Part shown: one piece after another, positions 47,314 to 56,700 of the stretch
Position numbering within the stretch: position 1 is the stretch's first letter
How the letters are laid out: each line of letters opens with the position of its first letter
Assembly (NCBI GenBank): GCA_047495785.1
Contig: JBLDXI010000063.1
Location: 1 to 64,000 of the forward strand
Direction of reading: 5' to 3'
DNA: 64,000 bases
Origin: Lepidodermella squamata
Taxonomy: Eukaryota; Gastrotricha
Notes under the pieces: model-generated
What the model was told of the DNA's origin: nothing
What the model saw: the letters and a program-made list of their open reading frames with translations, nothing else
Databases searched by the model: none
Program-made: the position numbers and the translations under genes

Positions 47314-47330
47314 GAGCCCACCCAGGAGCG
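47257..47330 (+). tRNA. tRNA-Asn(GTT), unit 6
   Basis: Unit 6 copy of 619-692; no difference seen. Confidence 0.96.
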
Positions 47331-47417
47331 CAAGCTTTTTGTTCATCAGACTGTCAAGCAAAGATGCCATAACAAGAAAGCCAACTCCTGGACCGACAGA
47401 ATCAGGCAAAAACTTAG

Positions 47418-47499
47418 TGGCAGCGGTGGGATTCGAACCCACGCCCCCGAAGAGACTGGTGCCTTAAACCAGCGCCTTAGACCGCTCGGCCACGCTACC
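47418..47499 (-). tRNA. tRNA-Leu(AAG), unit 6
   Basis: Unit 6 copy of 780-861; no difference seen. Confidence 0.96.
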
Positions 47500-47568
47500 T
47501 TCTAGCGTAAATGCTGTCGGCAACGGCAGTTGGTTTGCAATGCAACAACAGGAGCGCAAAAAATCAAG

Positions 47569-47640
47569 TTCCCTGACCGGGAATCGAACCCGGGCCGCCG
47601 CGGTGAGAACGCGGAATCCTAACCACTAGACCATCAGGGA
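47569..47640 (-). tRNA. tRNA-Glu(CTC), unit 6
   Basis: Unit 6 copy of 931-1002; two substitutions lie in the spacer beyond it. Confidence 0.97.
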
Positions 47641-47729
47641 AGTATGCGTACAATTAAGCTATTGCAATGATATACCTCTTTGAATATGTTATTATCGATA
47701 GGATGCTAACGTAGCACACAAACTATCAA

Positions 47730-47802
47730 GGTTCTGTGGTGTAGTGGTTTAGCACTCTGGACTTTGAATCCAGCGACCCGAGTTCGACTCTCGGCAGGAC
47801 CT
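47730..47802 (+). tRNA. tRNA-Gln(TTG), unit 6
   Basis: Unit 6 copy of 1092-1164; no difference seen. Confidence 0.96.
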
Positions 47803-47886
47803 ACACAACTTTTGCTTAATCAACGCAAATTTAGTAATAGCTAAACTTGAATTGACCCACCGGCCAGCAATAACCCAAATTTAATT

Positions 47887-47958
47887 GGCCTGTTGGTCTA
47901 GTGGTATGATTCTCGCTTAGGGTGCGAGAGGTCCCGGGTTCAATTCCCGGACAGGCCC
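47887..47958 (+). tRNA. tRNA-Pro(AGG), unit 6
   Basis: Unit 6 copy of 1249-1320; no difference seen. Confidence 0.96.
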
Positions 47959-48043
47959 CAGCGTTTTTGGCTATAACAATAAGCGATGAGCTGACATGGT
48001 TCAGACGGTAAGCAAGCCAATACATGACGTCTTGCCGATCAAA

Positions 48044-48116
48044 GACTCCGTAGCTCAATTGGCAGAGCGTCTGACTCCAGATCAGAAGGTTGCGTGTTCA
48101 AGTCACGTCGGGGTCA
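48044..48116 (+). tRNA. tRNA-Trp(CCA), unit 6
   Basis: Unit 6 copy of 1406-1478; no difference seen. Confidence 0.95.
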
Positions 48117-48199
48117 TCTGTTTTGACATAATATTCAAGTAGCTGCGCGCAATGAAAGTTGCTGTCAATTGGCATACCGAGTGACGCAGTATCAACAAT

Positions 48200-48272
48200 G
48201 GGGGATTAGCTCAAATGGTAGAGCGCTCGCTTAGCATGCGAGAGGTAACGGGATCGACGCCCGTATCCTCCA
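48200..48272 (+). tRNA. tRNA-Ala(AGC), unit 6
   Basis: Unit 6 copy of 1562-1634; no difference seen. Confidence 0.94.
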
Positions 48273-48349
48273 ATTATTTTGCAAATTTCTCCCACCTTTT
48301 ATGCCTGTTAACCTTGGCACGAGTCATCGATTTCAATGAACGTCACGTC

Positions 48350-48421
48350 GGCTCAGTAGCTTAGTGGTAGAGCGTCTGCCTAGTAAGCAGAAGATCGAGG
48401 GTTCGATCCCCCCCTGAGCCT
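48350..48421 (+). tRNA. tRNA-Thr(AGT), unit 6
   Basis: Unit 6 copy of 1712-1783; no difference seen. Confidence 0.96.
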
Positions 48422-48509
48422 GACTGAATGTCACATTTTGCTATCAGTAGCCCAAATCACCTTCACCGATATGCCTTCAAATCGCCAAGCGGGGCCTTTG
48501 CTTTCACCT

Positions 48510-48583
48510 GGCCGCTTAGCTCAGTTGGTTAGAGCGTCGTGCTAATAACGCGAAGGTCGTGAGTTCGATCCTCCCAGTGGCCA
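48510..48583 (+). tRNA. tRNA-Ile(AAT), unit 6
   Basis: Unit 6 copy of 1872-1945; no difference seen. Confidence 0.96.
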
Positions 48584-48679
48584 TAACTTTTTTGTTGCAA
48601 TAGAGCGCATCCCACGTTGAGCCTAAACTTGTCAAGAATCAGGTTGGTATTGTTTATTCCGGCACTGCGGCTCAGCAAA

Positions 48680-48765
48680 CCCGCGATAGCTCAGCTGGTA
48701 GAGCGGAGGACTGTAGATGTAACGCAGCAATCCTTAGGTCGGTGGTTCAAGTCCGCCTCGCGGGA
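48680..48765 (+). tRNA. tRNA-Tyr(GTA) with intron, unit 6
   Basis: Unit 6 copy of 2042-2127, intron included; no difference seen. Confidence 0.95.
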
Positions 48766-48818
48766 GTTGTCACCTTTTTTGTCTGGACTTTTAGCGTCGG
48801 GTGTAAAAATTGAAGAGC

Positions 48819-48891
48819 CGCCGAGACCCGGGATCGAACCAGGGACCTTTAGATCTTCAGTCTAACGCTCTCCCAACTGAGCTATCTCGGC
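48819..48891 (-). tRNA. tRNA-Phe(GAA), unit 6
   Basis: Unit 6 copy of 2181-2253; no difference seen. Confidence 0.97.
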
Positions 48892-49043
48892 TTGACAAAT
48901 TAGGGCAGCCAGATGTGACGGTTCCAATCTGTATATGCGGGGTTGGCAGCTGATTTTTCGGCATCCTCTGAAATATTCCGGCGGTAATGTGACTCATCAG
49001 AGTTTGCGATATGCCCCATGAGGCGTCGCCTTGTTTTAGAACA

Positions 49044-49125
49044 GTCGCTATGCCCGAGTGGTTAAGGGGTCTGACTCGAAATCAGATGCGGTTTCCGCGC
49101 GTAGGTTCGAATCCTACTGGCGACG
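49044..49125 (+). tRNA. tRNA-Ser(CGA), unit 6
   Basis: Unit 6 copy of 2406-2487; no difference seen. Confidence 0.96.
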
Positions 49126-49224
49126 CTCAGTTTTTGGCATAAAAATGATAATAATAATATATCGCGGGGTGGGCGACAGAAAGACTTGCTGAAAGAGACA
49201 CACGTTGGGTTGGAATCAAGCAGC

Positions 49225-49295
49225 GCATCGGTGGTTCAGTGGTAGAATTCTCGCCTGCCACGCGGGAGGCCCGGGTTCGATTCCCGGCCGATGCA
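49225..49295 (+). tRNA. tRNA-Gly(GCC), unit 6
   Basis: Unit 6 copy of 2587-2657; no difference seen. Confidence 0.97.
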
Positions 49296-49397
49296 ACTGC
49301 GCCAAGTCACATTTTTGAGTGCATTCGTCTGCATTCTGTTAAACCTAACATTGCATTGGCCTTGAAAGCTGTTCGATGATTGGTGACACTCATGCAA

Positions 49398-49469
49398 TCC
49401 TTGGTAGTATAGTGGTTAGTATCCCCGCCTGTCACGCGGGAGACCAGGGTTCGATTCCCTGCCAAGGAG
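49398..49469 (+). tRNA. tRNA-Asp(GTC), unit 6
   Basis: Unit 6 copy of 2760-2831; no difference seen. Confidence 0.97.
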
Positions 49470-49557
49470 CATTCTCTTTTTGAAAACTTTCTGCATTTTT
49501 ACCACAAGCTTATTGGAAAAAAACTAACGTCAGCCGTAACCGAGGCAAAAGTTTTTA

Positions 49558-49639
49558 CGACGCAGAAGGGATTCGAACCCTCGCGGGCAGAGCCCAATGG
49601 ATTAGCAGTACATCGCCTTAACCACTCGGCCACCGCGTC
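49558..49639 (-). tRNA. tRNA-Ser(GCT), unit 6, anticodon-stem mutant
   Basis: Copy of 2920-3001 with one change at 49610 (plus strand C to A; G to T in the gene) that breaks a pair in the anticodon stem (ATGTA against TCCAT). It is probably impaired. Confidence 0.9.
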
Positions 49640-49738
49640 CTGTAGCGTAATGCCATCTATCAGGGCTGCCTGAATTTTAACAAGAACAGCAAGACGTTGA
49701 TAGGCCGCTGTCAAATTTTGTGCTTAACCGCGAAATCA

Positions 49739-49810
49739 GCCACGGTAGTATAGTGGTTAGTATTCCTCGTTGTGGCCGAGGTGACCCTGGTTCGACTCCA
49801 GGCCGTGGCA
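49739..49810 (+). tRNA. tRNA-His(GTG), unit 6
   Basis: Unit 6 copy of 3101-3172; no difference seen. Confidence 0.96.
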
Positions 49811-49917
49811 GAGTCACACAGAACTCGAGACAGTGGCAGGCGGTTCAATTTTTTTAATTTATTGACAGTAAAGCTAGTTTTTCGTATAGCCAGCCAGCCA
49901 ACCAAAAAGCTTACAGC

Positions 49918-49990
49918 TGATTCGGGCCGGGATTGAACCGGCGACCTTCTGCGTGTTAGGCAGATGTGATAACCACTACACCACCGAACC
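49918..49990 (-). tRNA. tRNA-Val(AAC), unit 6
   Basis: Unit 6 copy of 3268-3340 with variant B flanks on both sides, like units 2 and 3. Confidence 0.96.
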
Positions 49991-50079
49991 GCTACATGCA
50001 AAGCGTGCCGTTGAACGCATTTAATCGCGCGATGATCAGTATACATCAGTCTATACATTTCACACTTGAGCAAAAGAAT

Positions 50080-50152
50080 CGCCCGATGTGGGGCTCGAAC
50101 CCACGACCCTGGGATTAAGAGTCCCATGCTCTACCGACTGAGCTAACCGGGC
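50080..50152 (-). tRNA. tRNA-Lys(CTT), unit 6, last gene of the array
   Basis: Unit 6 copy of 3430-3502. The unit sequence ends about 18 bp further on. Confidence 0.96.
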
Positions 50153-50170
50153 TGGTGCAGAATTGTGTCA

Positions 50171-50511
50171 CCGTTTTCACATCTGTCGAAGCCCAAATAC
50201 AGTATTTCCGCGAGTACAGACCTGGATCTCTAGCCTTGGTCGCGATAGTAACGCCCTGGTAAATTATCAAGCCTCAGTCTATTCTTAATTATTCTCAGCT
50301 GGCTGAAACTTGCGAACAACTTTTTTATTTTGGAAATGTGGGTCTCTAAGATGGAAGTTGTGTAATAAGTTATCGAATTTGATAAATCTGTAGCCTTGCA
50401 TTTTTTTAATGTTGTATTAATTAGGAATTTTCTTGATTTGGCTAAGCACTGGTTCACTGAGTAAGAATAAATAAGAAATATGAATAAGGCTTCTAATTTC
50501 AAGTACCTCCG
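50171..50511. other. Array boundary, no gene seen
   Basis: Unique-looking sequence with short minus-strand ORFs that I cannot support. Nothing else recognised. Confidence 0.4.
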
Positions 50512-51205
50512 ATGAATAACAAGAGATTTGGTTTGGTTTTTCAAGACTGGATTCATCGGTGCGAAGAAGCTGTTGCTGAAACCTGCTCGCGGTCGTCGCG
50601 TCAGCAGCACCGCGTTCCTTTTCTGGCTCACCCACTCGAAGCCTACGCATGCCTAACTGCCAAACTGCAAGCCTATGTCAGCGCCTACATCAAGCCGGAA
50701 GCTTACACGATCGTCGTCGCTGTAGGGGATGAAGTCGACTTTTCTGTTGTTAAAACGTACGCCACCTCTTCTGCTTTCGCCTTCGCCGTCGACAACATCA
50801 TCGATCTGGTAGGCAAGTGCACTGAATTCTACTTCGACTACTGCACCAAGCCCAGGTATGATAATTTAAACTGATGACTATTCGTACCAATTAAATTTGC
50901 AATTGCTAAGTTCGATCAACTCAACTACGTCGGATAACGTCCGCTTTCGATGCGGTTCAATAGCCACCAAGCGATTTCTAGCTTGCCGTCGTCAGTGCAA
51001 CAACGCAACTGAGTTCACATTCCTAAGCCGTGGCCCCATCTATGCAGAAAAATGCGCCATTGCGGTACACCTTTTCGGATTTCTATACAAAAATCATGCT
51101 GCTCATAAGCGTTTTCAGACTGCCATGAAGTGCTATTCGGCTAGCAGAGGCATCCGATGTAATGGCAGGTGCCCTGCTAATGTTGAGACGGAAGTAAGCT
51201 TATAA
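50512..51205 (+). CDS. Two-exon orphan gene candidate
   Basis: Exon 1 (50512-50855) ends at a CCCAG/GTATG donor. A 55-bp intron ends TTGCTAAG, and exon 2 (50911-51205) continues in the same phase to a stop, for about 212 codons. The phase agreement and the GC-rich third positions like those of NVL support a real gene. The second half is Cys-rich (CRRQC, EKC, KCYSASRGIRCNGRC), which might mean disulphides, but I see no signal peptide. The start is uncertain. No family recognised. Confidence 0.45.
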
Positions 51206-51780
51206 TAACAATGCTGATTGAAATCTTTTACGGCCTCTGAACTACCAGGTCAATCGGTTCAACGTACAACAAGTACTACCCGTTCCGGAAAAACATTGAC
51301 CTCGCTAGCGTTTCGGTATAACTCTCCATCTGGCGGTAATTATTTTACCGCAGCACGCAAACAAGGTCACCTCAATGCTTGTGCGGTAAAACGAACGCCG
51401 CCGCGTTTGTACATTTTTACCGCACGCGGCGTTAGTTTTACCGTAGAACGTAGAAGCAATTGCGGCAGTTACTATTTAACGTAAGCTTTTGTCTTTCCGC
51501 TTACTGTACGGCTGACACAGCGAGCGCAAGAAGCATGCTGCATGTGAGCCGTGGAGGAATCCCGCTCGCGCACCATGGTAACGCGTCAATTTATACCACT
51601 GTTGCTCATATCCCGATTGTTTTCGGACGCTGTATATGGGCAGTTTCTGACATATACCTGTGTTCACTGGCAAATACCTGTGGACCACTCGTATCTGATC
51701 CCAGCCATTTAGCTAGGATATGCCATATACCCAGAACCGGGACTTGGAAAATTATTCCAAGTTTTTTTGTTTTTGTGACG

Positions 51781-51849
51781 TGAGCGGGCGTCGAACCCGA
51801 TGCTCGCTGTCTTTTAGCACAAGGCTAAACAACTAGACAACGACGACAC
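51781..51849 (-). pseudogene. Degenerate tRNA-like sequence
   Basis: On the minus strand a pol III A box (TTGTCTAGTTGTTTAGCC) and B box (GGTTCGACGCC) are clear, but acceptor and anticodon stems pair poorly. A tRNA pseudogene or tRNA-derived SINE part. Confidence 0.55.
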
Positions 51850-51915
51850 GTACAAATGTTTATCCTAAAAGGGGCTTATAAGCTTAACAACGTTTTTAAA
51901 GCGAAAAATAAAAAA

Positions 51916-51992
51916 GCTCGCACCAGGCAGGCATCGAACCAATGATTCCCTGTCAACTAAGCAGCATTCTAACCACTAGACTACAAGGGCTG
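51916..51992 (-). pseudogene. Degenerate tRNA-like sequence
   Basis: Minus strand: A box GTCTAGTGGTTAGAATG, very like the tRNA-Glu/Asp type, and B box GGTTCGATGCC. Stems are degraded. Not a copy of any array gene in full. Confidence 0.55.
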
Positions 51993-52059
51993 GATAAATC
52001 AAGATGCTCAATATTGGTATTTTAGTGCATTAAGAAAAGCTATAGATAACAGTTTTGTG

Positions 52060-52129
52060 GTCACCAGTGGCTCATGGAGGATAGTCATGCTTTCAAACAT
52101 TAGCTTAATACGTTCGATTCCTGGTGGCG
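52060..52129 (+). pseudogene. Degenerate tRNA-like sequence with intact acceptor stem
   Basis: Acceptor GTCACCA pairs with TGGTGGC and the D stem GGCT pairs with AGTC, with a B-box-like CGTTCGATTCC. The anticodon and T stems do not pair. Confidence 0.45.
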
Positions 52130-53076
52130 CGTAGTTTTTTTTATTAATGATTTGGTCCTAATTTTTTCATCAAGTCAGGTTGAAATCATTATTGTTTATA
52201 GAAAAAATTATAGGTAGGTAATAATACCAATTACCTGCGCGAAAACAATCAGGACATGAGCAACAACGTGGAATAAATACACAAACCGCCTGTTCACACG
52301 TGTTATGCGAGTTGACGAGCAAAAAACTCGGAAGCCAGCTGCCACATAAACTTGACTCTCTCGTCTTCGCCTCGCGAGTCACGTTTCAGTGTTGCTAAGC
52401 CCTCGACTCACTCGGCTACGCCTCGTGAGTCTCGAGCTTTGCAACACATGTGGCAGCTGCGCTGCCTCGTATATGCTCGTAAACTCGCATATCCACTATG
52501 ACCACGCGGTTTGTCTATCATTATAACACCGTAAATCAACTGGCAATTCTTCTGTTATAGTCATGCTCTACAGCGGTTGCGTAACACGCTCTATTGTAAG
52601 AACGCGAGCCAAGACGCTAGCGGATGCGCGCGCACCATCAGATCTGCGCGCAGTGCCGACTCCATTATCCTTTCTCTCCATAACATGAGCTGAACTTACC
52701 GCAGAAAAAGTAATTTTACCGCTCAGGAGTATATGTATGCTTCAGAGTCGAGGTAGTGCCGTTTACGGTAAATTTTTTACCGCAACTAGAGAACAATGGC
52801 GAGATGGAGTTACCGTCAAATGGAGAGTTATACCGAAACGCTAACGACCTGTGCTTGGGACTGAACAAGTGAGCTGATCCGCCGAAACAAGCTTTCGAAC
52901 TACTTTTTTCTGTCTCATTATCCAATAATACTGTTTGATTCATTTTTTTCTGGTTTGCCTGTTTAGTGTTAGATATTCTTTCCTTTGATTTGCTAGCCTC
53001 TGGGTGACATCGCATTGCTCAATAAAACATATTTCTTCGCATCAGCAACGTTTTTCCGACAAGTACTTATATGATT

Positions 53077-53509
53077 GTTTATGTCGTATTCAAAGTTGAT
53101 AATCGTTTATTCCTGATAATACATTGCCAAAATGCCCCTTGTAATGTGGATTTTCACCCAGATTTTTGGAACCCCGTGATACCCAAAGTTGACCACTAGG
53201 TAGAGTCGGCATCGAGGAATTAAATTTCGCTATGTTAGAAGATGTAACGATCCTTCAAACTTCCAAAATCTCTCTTCGTAAATCTATACTGATAGAGTTT
53301 TTGTTTTTTTCTCAATATCATCCGCGATTTTTTGGCTAAAGAAAAATATGCTTATTTGAAACATCCCCGATGCCGACTCTACCTAGTGGTCAACTTTGGG
53401 TATCACGGGGTTCCAAAAATCTGGGTGAAAATCCACATTACAAGGGGCATTTTGGCAATGTATTATCAGGAATAAATGCATATCAACCTTGAATACGACA
53501 TCTATAAAC
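53077..53509. mobile_element. Foldback element (MITE-like), 433 bp
   Basis: Inverted arms of about 140 bp (53077-53214 and 53368-53509), the inner roughly 105 bp almost perfect, around a loop of about 150 bp. No clear target duplication. Lies 190 bp beyond the NVL stop codon. Confidence 0.8.
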
Positions 53510-53700
53510 ATTTATAAACAAATAGGCTTTTTGCATTAGTTCACTCGATCCAGCGATCATTTTCAGTCCGCTGGTTTCATGCGCAACACGATGGTTCACG
53601 TTCAAAACAAGTAAAATATACCAAACAACTCTTTATTCCTTGTTCTTGCACAATTCTCTCGTAGTGATGAAATAACAATAAATGAGACAGCGGCGTTTTT

Positions 53701-56700
53701 TCAGCTGTGTCCCGGCGCGCCTGCAGCTGGCGGTCTCAGCACTGCCGCATCGGCCGCGTCCGCCACCGTGTACCGCTGGCACAGCCGCTCGTACTTGCGC
53801 AGATCCTCCGGCTTCACCGACCGGTGGCACCGCGTCAGAGCACGTTCAAAGTGCTCAAATTCGACCGTCACGTCGCCGCAGTCCGCTGCCGCCGTGTCCT
53901 CGGTGTCGCATGTCGCCACCACCTGCTGCAGATCCTGACTCGCCTTGGCGATGCACCCCGTTGCCGCAGCGACGCGACTCAGCAGCGGCGCCGCAGCGAT
54001 GACGGCCGCCTCCCGAACCAGCGCCGACAAGTCCGCCCCGGTGAAGCCGTCCGACGCCTTCGCCGCTCGCTCGAGCACGCCGCCCGCCACTCGCGGCCGC
54101 GTGCCTTGTTTCGTGAGCGCTCGCAGAACGTCCAAGCGGCCGGGCTCGCTCGGCAGTCCGACGTACAGCAGTTTGTCGAAGCGGCCGGGTCGCAACACGG
54201 CCGGGTCGACCATGTCGGGCCGGTTGGAGGCGGCGAGGACGAAGACCTGGCTGCCGCGCGACTGCACGCCGTCGAGCTCGCACAGCATCTGGTTGACGAC
54301 TCGCGACGACGCCTCCGACCCGCCGCCGGACGACGTCGAGGAGGAGCGGACGGGGCACAGCGAGTCGAGTTCGTCGAAGAACACGAGACACGGCGAGGAG
54401 GCTCGCGCGCGGGCAAACACCTGTCATCAAGAATCATCAAATTTGAAGAGAAACTCTAGAAAGGATTATCGAAAGGCAAACCTGTCTGACCGCCCGCTCC
54501 GACTCGCCGACGTACATGTTGAGCAGTTCCGGCCCGTTGACGGCCACGAAGTTGAGCCCCGACTCGTTGGCGACCGCCTTGGCGAGCAGTGTCTTGCCGC
54601 AGCCGGGCGGGCCGAACAGCAGGATGCCAGGAGAGCCTTTCAGGCCGAGGCGGGTGAAAATGTCGGGCCGGTGCAGCGGCGCGACGACGGCCATGAACAG
54701 TTCGTAGCGAACGGCTTCGAGCGCGCCGACGTCGGCCCACGTCACGTCCGGCACGGTCGCGAAGCCTTCGCGCTTCGCAGACGGCTGCACGAACTTGACG
54801 GCGCTGAGGAAGTCGCCGAGTTCAACCTAAATCGAACAAGAGAGCATACAAACAACCCATTAGTTAATTAGCTACTATAAGTTATAAAATAATTTGATCA
54901 TCAAGGTAACGAATCTAATTGTGAAAATGTGGAATAATGCGAGAATCTCGGCATGAAATTACTCCAAACACCGGCGCCTAGACGTTGATTAATTAAACAC
55001 AGGAGTACAGTATTTCAACTCAGGTTGATCACATGGACACCGCCGCGGCAATTCATGTCGTGATGGTCGTCACATTTTTTCTTGCTACTGGTCGATTGAC
55101 TACGGACAATCAAGAGGAAAACAAGCCGCCTTACGCTGTTCAGACTCAGCCTTGCATCAGTCAACAAGTTTGGTCTTCAACTCAACTCAACTCGTCGCCA
55201 TTCGGCCAGATCATGCAGCCCTCATCGTCTCAGCAAACTCAGCAATCCTACCAATATGGCGGAATTTCCGGTTTCAACTATCAACTTTCGTTCTTTTCGT
55301 TTCCTTTTTTCGCGGTATCCGCTTTTTCCGCTGTTAAAACGCTCCATCTGCTGCGCCATTTGTGTTCAGCCCGCCACCTGCGTAAGCTACACCAAGTGCA
55401 ATGATTCGGCCTGAACAAGCAGCGAACGGCGTTCTACTCATTTGAATAGCAAACTGAAGACTGCCACGGCCTGCCACTGGCTGCTGCGAATCGGCTCGGT
55501 CCCTAACTACCCAGTTTCATCACACGAGCCACAAAGAGGTGCTATTTTTAAAATCGCCTTGGCAGTTCTTCCCTCACTACGCTGATTTAGCTTCCCTTAT
55601 AAGCTATTCAATTTTTAATTAAAACAGCAATAATTCTCGAAAACGTAAATTAAAAAAACTCAATTTACGCATTTACCTTCAAATCGCTAGGCAGTTGAAT
55701 TTGCTGAGCTGAAGCCGGCGCGGGCACCATCATCGCGACGCCGTCCTGCTCATTCGCCGAGTCGGCATCCAAATCAATCGGATCATTCTCGTCCTCGTCA
55801 GCCGCAATCGCCCCGCCGCCATCAGCAGCCTCCTCGATCTTGTCGACGTCAATCGGCTGCGGCTGGCTGGCACTGTCGCCGCCGCCATTCTCAACAACAA
55901 TCGAATCGTCAATGACAACCAGACTGTTCTCGGCGTTCGCAATCGCTTTCGCAGGCTTGTTCTTCGTCTTTTCAGATTCAAGGTGTTCTTGCGGCCGTGG
56001 AGCAGCCAGTGCAGCTGCCACTGGCGTAGGATGGGCCACTGTGTACCGTTCCACCGCCGCCCCGGCCGCTGCGTTGACCAGCGCGCGCAGGTCCGAGGCG
56101 ACGTAGCCCGGCGTCACGCGAGCCACCGCCGTCAGGTCGACGTCGGTGGCGAGGGGCACGGCCCGCGTCAGCACTCGCAGCATGTCGGCGCGTTCGGGCT
56201 CGCCCGGCTGGCCGAGGCACAGCTCGCGGTCGAAGCGGCCCGTGCGCCGCAGCCCGGCATCGAGCGAGTCCGGGCGGGACGTCGCGCCGATGAGCAGCAC
56301 CGAGGCAGGCATGCTGTCGATGCACAGCAGCTAGAAGGCACAAATTACAAATCAATCAAATGGAGGCAAAATAGTAGTTTCTTCGAGCTAAGCCACGGCA
56401 AAACACCTGAACCATGTAAGGTTTTAAGCGCGCCGAAATCCAACTTGGGAATTACTTATCAAAGCATTTTAATGTGTGCATCAATCGGTTCAGGGACAGG
56501 GGCTGTTTTCATTAATTTGTTTACCAGAAACGAGAATAGTTTCGAGTCACTGGACTAAGGGCTAAAGGCATTTCCTTAGAAAGCGTAATGCTGACTGAAA
56601 TTGCTGGCGCTTCTGAGCGCAAGAATCCAGGAATTGATGAAAAGAATCTTACCAATTGGCTAACCAACCGCCGCTCCAAATCTCTGGCTACAGATTCTCG

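Larger units (their letters stand above)
45905..50170. repeat. Tandem tRNA-gene array, right block (rest of unit 5 + unit 6)
   Basis: Resumes unit 5 right after the second AAAGAC copy and continues through unit 6. The array ends at about 50170, about 18 bp beyond tRNA-Lys, where the sequence departs from the unit and tRNA-Arg is absent. Unit 5 here lacks about 200 bp with tRNA-Val. Confidence 0.97.
51308..52841. mobile_element. TIR element, 1.5 kb, TA-flanked, with ACCGC-rich ends
   Basis: Inverted ends GCGTTTCGGTATAACTCTCC, each flanked by TA (51306-51307 and 52842-52843). Both subterminal parts carry several GCGGTAA or TTACCGC motifs. A TA duplication would fit a mariner-like or related mobiliser. 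No transposase seen. The interior holds three degenerate tRNA-like sequences. Confidence 0.65.

Noticed and set aside
53682-56558. Plus-strand and alternate-frame ORFs of up to 308 codons over NVL
   Set aside because: Shadows of GC-rich NVL exons; the NVL frame has AAA motifs and consistent splice phases.
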